Shown here: piece by piece, positions 59,449 to 64,000 of the stretch
Layout: the number at the start of each line of letters is the position of its first letter
Numbering within the stretch: the first letter of the stretch is position 1
Assembly (NCBI RefSeq): GCF_002025205.1
Contig: NZ_CP019947.1
Location: forward strand, 2,084,001 to 2,148,000
DNA length: 64,000 nucleotides
Origin: Pseudomonas sp. CC6-YY-74
GTDB taxonomy: Bacteria > Pseudomonadota > Gammaproteobacteria > Pseudomonadales > Pseudomonadaceae
Reading direction: 5' to 3'
The notes under the pieces: generated by a model
What the model was told of the DNA's origin: nothing
Databases searched by the model: none
What the model saw: the letters and a program-made list of their open reading frames with translations, nothing else
Made by a program: the position numbers and the translations under genes

Positions 59449-59721
59449 TCAGTTGCCTATGTTGATCTGGATGGGTTGGCCAACCTGCTGCGCATCGCCG
59501 GTCACACCGCGGTAGCCATCCATGACCCTCTCGATCAACGGGCCATCGCTGCCGGCGGGCGAAACCTCGGTGCCCGGATTGGCCGCCAGCGTCTTGTCGG
59601 CGATCTGCTGGTAGTGGGTGTCGTAGATGGTGGAACCCAGCGGGCCGACCCGGCCCTCCTCGTAGGTCATGCATCCGCTCGTTCCCAGCAACAGGAGCGT
59701 CAGGGCGATCATGCGTTTCAT
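59449..59721 (-). CDS. Small Tad-locus lipoprotein
   Basis: 90 residues: lipoprotein signal MKRMIALTLLLLGTSGC (Cys17), then a short hydrophilic domain (MTYEEGRVGPLGSTIYDTHY, VGQPIQINIGN). Start ATG 59721 is preceded by GGAGGCAACCACG. It occupies the place of small secretin-associated lipoproteins in Tad operons; I do not recognise a named family. Confidence 0.7.
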   Translation of the reverse strand: MKRMIALTLLLLGTSGCMTYEEGRVGPLGSTIYDTHYQQIADKTLAANPGTEVSPAGSDGPLIERVMDGYRGVTGDAQQVGQPIQINIGN

Positions 59722-59821
59722 CGTGGTTGCCTCCACTGGTTGATCTTGCGAGGCCCGCTACCGCGAGCCACCCTTGCAAACCTGACCCGGACAGTCAGCC
59801 GGCCTTTGTAGGAGCCAGCTA

Positions 59822-61333
59822 CTAGTTGAGATCATGGCCAAAACTGCCCTCGCTGACCCCGAGGCTGACGGGAACCGGGCGCCCCAACTGCCGGCCCTTG
59901 GTCTTGCCGAGCAGGTAGAAGTCCAGGTCACTCGGCTCGACGAAGTTCTCGGTGGGCAGGCGCACGCTTCTGGCGTCCACCGGCTTGGCCAGGTGCGGGG
60001 TGACCATGATCACCAGTTCGGTCTCGCCATTGATGAACTGCTGGCTGCGGAACAGATGGCCGAGCACCGGTATATCGCCCAGCCCGGGGAAGCGGCTGAC
60101 GAAGTCGCGGGTGTTTTCGCTGATCAAGCCGGCGATGGCGATGGTCTGGCCATTGCCCAACTCGACCGTGGACTGGGCGCTGCGCTTGGTCAGCGAAGGG
60201 ATGACCTGGGTGACCCCGCCACCCAGAATGCTCTCCAGGCCAGTATCCAGCACCAGCGAATTGGCATTGGAGAGCTCGCTGACCGAGACATTCAGGTTGA
60301 GGTTGATGCGCCCGGAATCGAGCACCACCGGGAGGAACTTCACCCCCACGCCGAATTCCTTGAACTCGATGGTGATGCCATCATCCTGAGTGATCGGCAC
60401 CGGGAACTCGCCACCGGAAATGAACTCCGCCTGCTGACCGGACAAGGTGGTCAGGGTCGGCTCCGCCAGAACCTTGGCCGAGCCATTGTCCTTGGACGCC
60501 TCCAGCACCACGTTGAACAGGAAGTTATCCGAGAGGAACTGGCCGAAGATGCCCTTGCCGCTGCCGATCAAAGCAGTCGGGTTGACATTGCCATTGCCGT
60601 CGAAGCCCAGCCCCCGGCCATTGTTGAACCCACCGCCGGACCAGCGGCTGGAAGAGCCGAAGTCCAGTGCGTTGAAGCGCACGTCTAGGTTCTTGAACAG
60701 GTTGCGCTGCATCTCCGCCACCTTGACCTCGAGCATCACCTGCTGGCTGCCGCCGACGCTGAGCAGGTTGATCACTTCCAGCGACTGGGTCGGCGCCGCG
60801 GCGGCCGCTTCGCCTTCACCCTGGACCACGCTGGCGGTCTGTGCGGTGTAGGTCTTGGCCAACTTGACCGCTGTGTCCATGGCCGCAGCGCTGCTGACCT
60901 GGCCGCGTAGCACCAACGCCCCTTGGGCGCTGAACACTTCGATCGGTTCATTGGGCAACAGCTGGTGCAGCTTGCTCTTCAGCCCGCCGAGGTCATGCAC
61001 CACCTCGAGGTCGAGGCTGTCGATCAGGCGATTGTGGCTATCCCAGAGCAGCACGTTGGTGCTGCCGAGGGAGCGGCCGAGCAGGTACAGCTGGGTCGGG
61101 CTGGTGACTAGAATGTCGGCGATCTCCGGGTTGCCCACGGAGACCTTCTTCACCGGTGCGCGGGTGCTGAGTACCCGCGACTTGTAGATCGGCACCTGGA
61201 CAGTGCTGACATTGGCCGCGGGCATGGCCGCTACCCCGGGTTGCATTTCAGCCGCTTGTAACGCAGCCGACTGCATGGACCAGCCAGCCAGCAACAGCAC
61301 GGCCACAGAAGTGACGTTCCGAATGCCTTGCAT
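59822..61333 (-). CDS. rcpA: RcpA/CpaC outer-membrane secretin
   Basis: 503 residues. Signal peptide (VTSVAVLLLAGWSMQSAALQA), then an N-terminal pilus/secretin domain with a BON-like part (VSVGNPEIADILVTSPTQLY, SAQGALVLRGQVSS). The C-terminal secretin domain has AKVLAEPTLTTLSGQQAEFI and VELGNGQTIAIAGLISE, ending GDIPVLGHLFRS. It forms the pore for the Flp pilus. Start ATG 61333 follows AAGGAGAAGAAT. Confidence 0.95.
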   Translation of the reverse strand: MQGIRNVTSVAVLLLAGWSMQSAALQAAEMQPGVAAMPAANVSTVQVPIYKSRVLSTRAPVKKVSVGNPEIADILVTSPTQLYLLGRSLGSTNVLLWDSHNRLIDSLDLEVVHDLGGLKSKLHQLLPNEPIEVFSAQGALVLRGQVSSAAAMDTAVKLAKTYTAQTASVVQGEGEAAAAAPTQSLEVINLLSVGGSQQVMLEVKVAEMQRNLFKNLDVRFNALDFGSSSRWSGGGFNNGRGLGFDGNGNVNPTALIGSGKGIFGQFLSDNFLFNVVLEASKDNGSAKVLAEPTLTTLSGQQAEFISGGEFPVPITQDDGITIEFKEFGVGVKFLPVVLDSGRINLNLNVSVSELSNANSLVLDTGLESILGGGVTQVIPSLTKRSAQSTVELGNGQTIAIAGLISENTRDFVSRFPGLGDIPVLGHLFRSQQFINGETELVIMVTPHLAKPVDARSVRLPTENFVEPSDLDFYLLGKTKGRQLGRPVPVSLGVSEGSFGHDLN

Positions 61334-61411
61334 ATTCTTCTCCTTGTGTGACAAGTCATTCGCCGACCACCCGCGACGCCCCTCCGGCATCCGGGTAGCG
61401 GCGGGTCGAGC

Positions 61412-62218
61412 CTAGAGTTGTACCTTAGCCACCTGCACGTCGGTGCCGCGGATGATGGTGACGCCCCCACTACCACCACCGATGCGGCGGCGAACCACCT
61501 GCTTCACTGGTTTAGCGACTGGTGCAGGTTGTTCCGCCACGGCCAGTTGCTCGACCGGCTTTTTCTGGTTATCCAAGGGGTTACGCAAGGCCAGTTGCAG
61601 CTTGCCTTCGCTCATGGCGTTGACCAGCACTTCCGCTTCTTCGGGAGTCATTTCCAGGGTCACCGCGCGAACCACCACCGGCTGGGTCTTGTCGGTGCTG
61701 GCGGTCTGGTCGACGGCAAGCACCCGCAGGTCTTCGAGGATGGTCTTCGACTCGGATTCGTTGTTGTTGCCCACCCGCTTGGTGGCCAGTACATCGACCC
61801 GGTTGCCCGGCAGCAGAAAACCGCCGACGCCAACGACATCATCCACCCGTACCGTGATCGCGCGTTTGTCCGCAGCAATCAGCGAAGCCAGAGTGCTACC
61901 GCCGAGGTGATCGGCCAAACGTGCGCCGCGAACTATGTCGCCGCGCAGCATTGAGAAGGTAGCGATCTTGCCCACCACCTGGTCAGCAGCCTCGAACGAG
62001 TCGTCCGGCACCGTGTCCTTGGGCATACGCACCACGGTAACCTGCTGAGCCTCGACCATCTGCCCGAACGGAATCTCCAGCGTGGCGACCACCACATTCT
62101 GCAAATTGTCATCCGGGCTGGCATTCAGCCGCGCGCTGAGCCAGTTGTTGGCCATCCAGGCAGCGCCAAGACCCAAGAGCAGGGAAAGGGCTATCAGGGT
62201 GAAGGTTCGAGCGCTCAT
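61412..62218 (-). CDS. rcpC: CpaB/RcpC-family pilus assembly protein
   Basis: 268 residues. One N-terminal membrane helix (FTLIALSLLLGLGAAWMANN) is followed by a SAF-type domain at about residues 41-105 (VVVATLEIPFGQMVEAQQVT, MLRGDIVRGARLA). A second conserved region is AITVRVDDVVGVGGFLLPGN. The proline/valine-rich end suggests an extended tail. RcpC modifies or stabilises the secretin complex and may contact peptidoglycan through the SAF domain. Confidence 0.92.
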   Translation of the reverse strand: MSARTFTLIALSLLLGLGAAWMANNWLSARLNASPDDNLQNVVVATLEIPFGQMVEAQQVTVVRMPKDTVPDDSFEAADQVVGKIATFSMLRGDIVRGARLADHLGGSTLASLIAADKRAITVRVDDVVGVGGFLLPGNRVDVLATKRVGNNNESESKTILEDLRVLAVDQTASTDKTQPVVVRAVTLEMTPEEAEVLVNAMSEGKLQLALRNPLDNQKKPVEQLAVAEQPAPVAKPVKQVVRRRIGGGSGGVTIIRGTDVQVAKVQL

Positions 62219-62230
62219 GTCGGTATCTCC

Positions 62231-63553
62231 TTAGCCAAGAAAATCGAGCTGGACGAAGTAGTTGTGCCAGGCCCACTCCAGCTCACTGGGCGACAGTGGT
62301 CCGGAACCATCCAGGTAGCGCTGACGGTCCAGCGCCATACCCAGCAAGTCCCGTGGATGGCAAGGCACCAGCGGCATGCCCTCTGCTTCATACAAGCCTT
62401 GCAACACATAGCGCAGTAGCACCGGGTCATAGGCGATGCCCAGGCGCTCGCACTCCTGACGCCAGATGCGCCCGTATTCATCGGGGTTGAGGTAGTCGAA
62501 GTGCAGCTTGTAGCCGATGCGCCGCAGGAAGGCCTCGTCGGCCAGTTCCAGCGGGTTGAGGTTGGTGGAGAACACCAGGATCAGGTCGAACGGCAACTCG
62601 CAGTGGCGGCCGCCGCCGAGGTTGAGGAAGTCGCGCTTCTCCTCCATAGGTACGATCCAGCGGTTGAGCAGCTCTGCCGGGGCCATGCGCTGGCGGCCCA
62701 TGTCGTCGATGATAAACAGGCCATTGCTGGCCTTGAGCTGCAACGGCGCCTGGTACAGGCGGGTGAAGGGGTCGTAGCGGATGTCCAGTTGTTCCATGCT
62801 CAACTCACCGCCGGTGATGACTATCGGCCGCTTACAGCACAGCAGTCGCCGATCGATGCCCTCATTGAGCAGCAGCTTGTTCTCTTTCCCGTTCTGGTCG
62901 AGACGCTGGTGGGTCTGCGGGTCGTAAATTTCGATCACCGCCTCATTGATGGCGATGGCATGCGGCACCCAGATGGCCTCGGCGAACAGGCGAATCAACC
63001 GACTACTGATGTAGGTCTTGCCGGTACCTGCCGGGCCGTAAATCATCATGGCGCGCCCGGAATTCAGGGCCACGCCCAACTGGTCAAGCATGCCCTTCGT
63101 CAGCACCACGCCACTGAAGGCCGCCCCCATGTCGCGAGCAGTGATGCGGCCATGGTGAATGGTCTGCACCTTGAGCAGGGAGCGGTAGGCACTCACCGGA
63201 TAGGGCGCCGCGCCGATATAGCCGCTACGGGCCAGGGCATCGCGGGCGGCGCCGCGGCCGCGCTCGGTCAGGCCGTAGCGCAGCGCCTGGCCACCGCTCT
63301 GGCCAAGCACCTCGACACGACCATCCTTGCGCAAAAATACGAGAATTTCTTCAACCACCGTGCCGGTCAGCGCCAGGCGCTCGACCAGCCGTGGCAAATC
63401 CAGCACCCCGGCGTCATGCAGATGCTTGCACAGCAGATCGCCGAGGAAGCTATCGGCCAGACCGGTATCGCGGATGGTTCGTGGCTGCGGCGCCAAGCGC
63501 TGTACCGCTTCCCGCTCGCTGGGGAAGGCGTCGCTATCGCTGATTGCATACAT
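62231..63553 (-). CDS. AAA-type ATPase encoded in the tad operon
   Basis: 440 residues. Residues 1-110 look helical, with winged-helix-like segments (VVEEILVFLRKDGRVEVLGQ). Residues of about 145-310 form a P-loop ATPase: Walker A GPAGTGKT at 173-180, Walker B GLFIIDDMG (280-284 carry IIDD), sensor-like LILVFSTNLNPLEL and arginine-finger-like FLRRIGYKL. The C-terminal 90 residues contain a lid-like domain (YVLQGLYEAEGMPLVPCHPR). It is neither TadA nor TadZ and is not a standard Tad component in the best-studied systems. It sits between the prepilin peptidase and rcpC. A remodelling role in pilus assembly or regulation is inferred from position only. Confidence 0.75.
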   Translation of the reverse strand: MYAISDSDAFPSEREAVQRLAPQPRTIRDTGLADSFLGDLLCKHLHDAGVLDLPRLVERLALTGTVVEEILVFLRKDGRVEVLGQSGGQALRYGLTERGRGAARDALARSGYIGAAPYPVSAYRSLLKVQTIHHGRITARDMGAAFSGVVLTKGMLDQLGVALNSGRAMMIYGPAGTGKTYISSRLIRLFAEAIWVPHAIAINEAVIEIYDPQTHQRLDQNGKENKLLLNEGIDRRLLCCKRPIVITGGELSMEQLDIRYDPFTRLYQAPLQLKASNGLFIIDDMGRQRMAPAELLNRWIVPMEEKRDFLNLGGGRHCELPFDLILVFSTNLNPLELADEAFLRRIGYKLHFDYLNPDEYGRIWRQECERLGIAYDPVLLRYVLQGLYEAEGMPLVPCHPRDLLGMALDRQRYLDGSGPLSPSELEWAWHNYFVQLDFLG

Positions 63554-63570
63554 AACGAACCTCCCGGCTA

Positions 63571-64000
63571 TTAGATGAAGTACAACCAGTAGCCACTGGC
63601 CAAAGTGCCCAGCAGAATCGCGACCGAATAAGGGAAAGGCTTGCCCGCGACCTCACCCGTCGCCGGGGCAAAGTAGGCGCGCGCCCTTAACATCAGCCAA
63701 TACCGCGAAAAGGTCATCGACAACTGACCGCGCACCAGCACGATCAGGAAACCGCACAAGCCGCCGGCGATCAGGCTGAAGAGTGCAGCCCAGAGCGCAC
63801 CTTGCGGGGTCAGAAAAGCGCCGACCATGGCCATTAGCTTGACGTCGCCAGCGGCCATTCCGCCCAGGACGTAGAGCGGCAGGAATACGGCAAACCCCAC
63901 CAACATCCCTAGGGCGCCATTACCCAGCCCGCTAACTCCGGCGAAATAAACCTGACCGGCCAAGCCCAAACCCAACCCCAATAGAACCAGAAGGTTGGGA
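63571..64000 (-). CDS. fppA: Prepilin peptidase (FppA/CpaA type), C-terminal part; 5' end outside window
   Basis: A24-family leader peptidase that cleaves Flp and TadE/F pseudopilins. The visible 143 codons contain the second catalytic Asp motif AGDVKLMAMVGAFLTP (GxGD type: GGMAAGDVK) and membrane helices around it. The frame stays open to the window edge (PNLLVLLGLG precedes the TTG at 63981), so the start and the first catalytic Asp lie beyond base 64000. First visible gene of the tad operon; the Flp pilin gene is presumably upstream. Confidence 0.85.
   Translation of the reverse strand, partial: PNLLVLLGLGLGLAGQVYFAGVSGLGNGALGMLVGFAVFLPLYVLGGMAAGDVKLMAMVGAFLTPQGALWAALFSLIAGGLCGFLIVLVRGQLSMTFSRYWLMLRARAYFAPATGEVAGKPFPYSVAILLGTLASGYWLYFI

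Overview
The window is chromosomal DNA of a Pseudomonas sensu stricto. The evidence is gene content and order: cmk, a fused tyrA-aroA, hisC, pheA, serC, gyrA, mtnA, an MTA/SAH deaminase, ubiG, mupP and yciK form one block in the order known from Pseudomonas. So does the later block yciI, small membrane protein, cpxR, Spy-like protein, cpxA, nitroreductase, YkgJ, trkH, AraC regulator, DUF962, cyaB. The DNA is GC-rich with tightly packed genes and many 1-4 base start/stop overlaps. The species cannot be fixed from the sequence; an ice-binding lipoprotein hints at a cold habitat.

Region 1 (1-8853) is accessory and decayed. It begins with the 3' part of an Aer-type chemoreceptor. It continues with an internally deleted IS5-family transposase, a short relic resembling the end of an ice-binding gene, and an intact ice-binding lipoprotein gene. 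Then come a cyclic-nucleotide-fold protein without a DNA-binding domain, a frameshifted EamA transporter relic, and an IS21-family element whose istA and istB both carry inactivating mutations. This material lies directly downstream of rpsA, where Pseudomonas normally has ihfB.

Region 2 (8854-30749) is core housekeeping: translation (rpsA, trpS), nucleotide and aromatic amino-acid synthesis (cmk, tyrA-aroA, hisC, pheA, serC), gyrA, methionine salvage (mtnA, deaminase), ubiquinone synthesis (ubiG), peptidoglycan recycling (mupP), a diguanylate cyclase, rluB and the scpAB condensin genes.

Region 3 (30750-51400) holds small conserved genes (yciO, rnm, yciI), a Cpx-type envelope-stress system with a candidate CpxR direct repeat in front of the Spy-like gene, and two tandem TrkH potassium transporters. 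It also has two AraC regulators, the adenylate cyclase CyaB, a glycosyltransferase/phosphoesterase pair, a CsaA-like protein, an EamA transporter, an SDR, the 4.5S (SRP) RNA with a visible sigma70-type promoter, and an HU-like gene.

Region 4 (51405-64000, all minus strand) is a Tad (tight adherence, Flp-type pilus) operon running from a prepilin peptidase cut by the window edge to tadD. It includes an unusual AAA-type ATPase gene, the secretin and CpaB-like genes, a small lipoprotein, pseudopilins, TadG, TadZ, TadA, TadB, a frameshifted tadC (at a run of six C) and TadD. The Flp pilin itself is not in the window.
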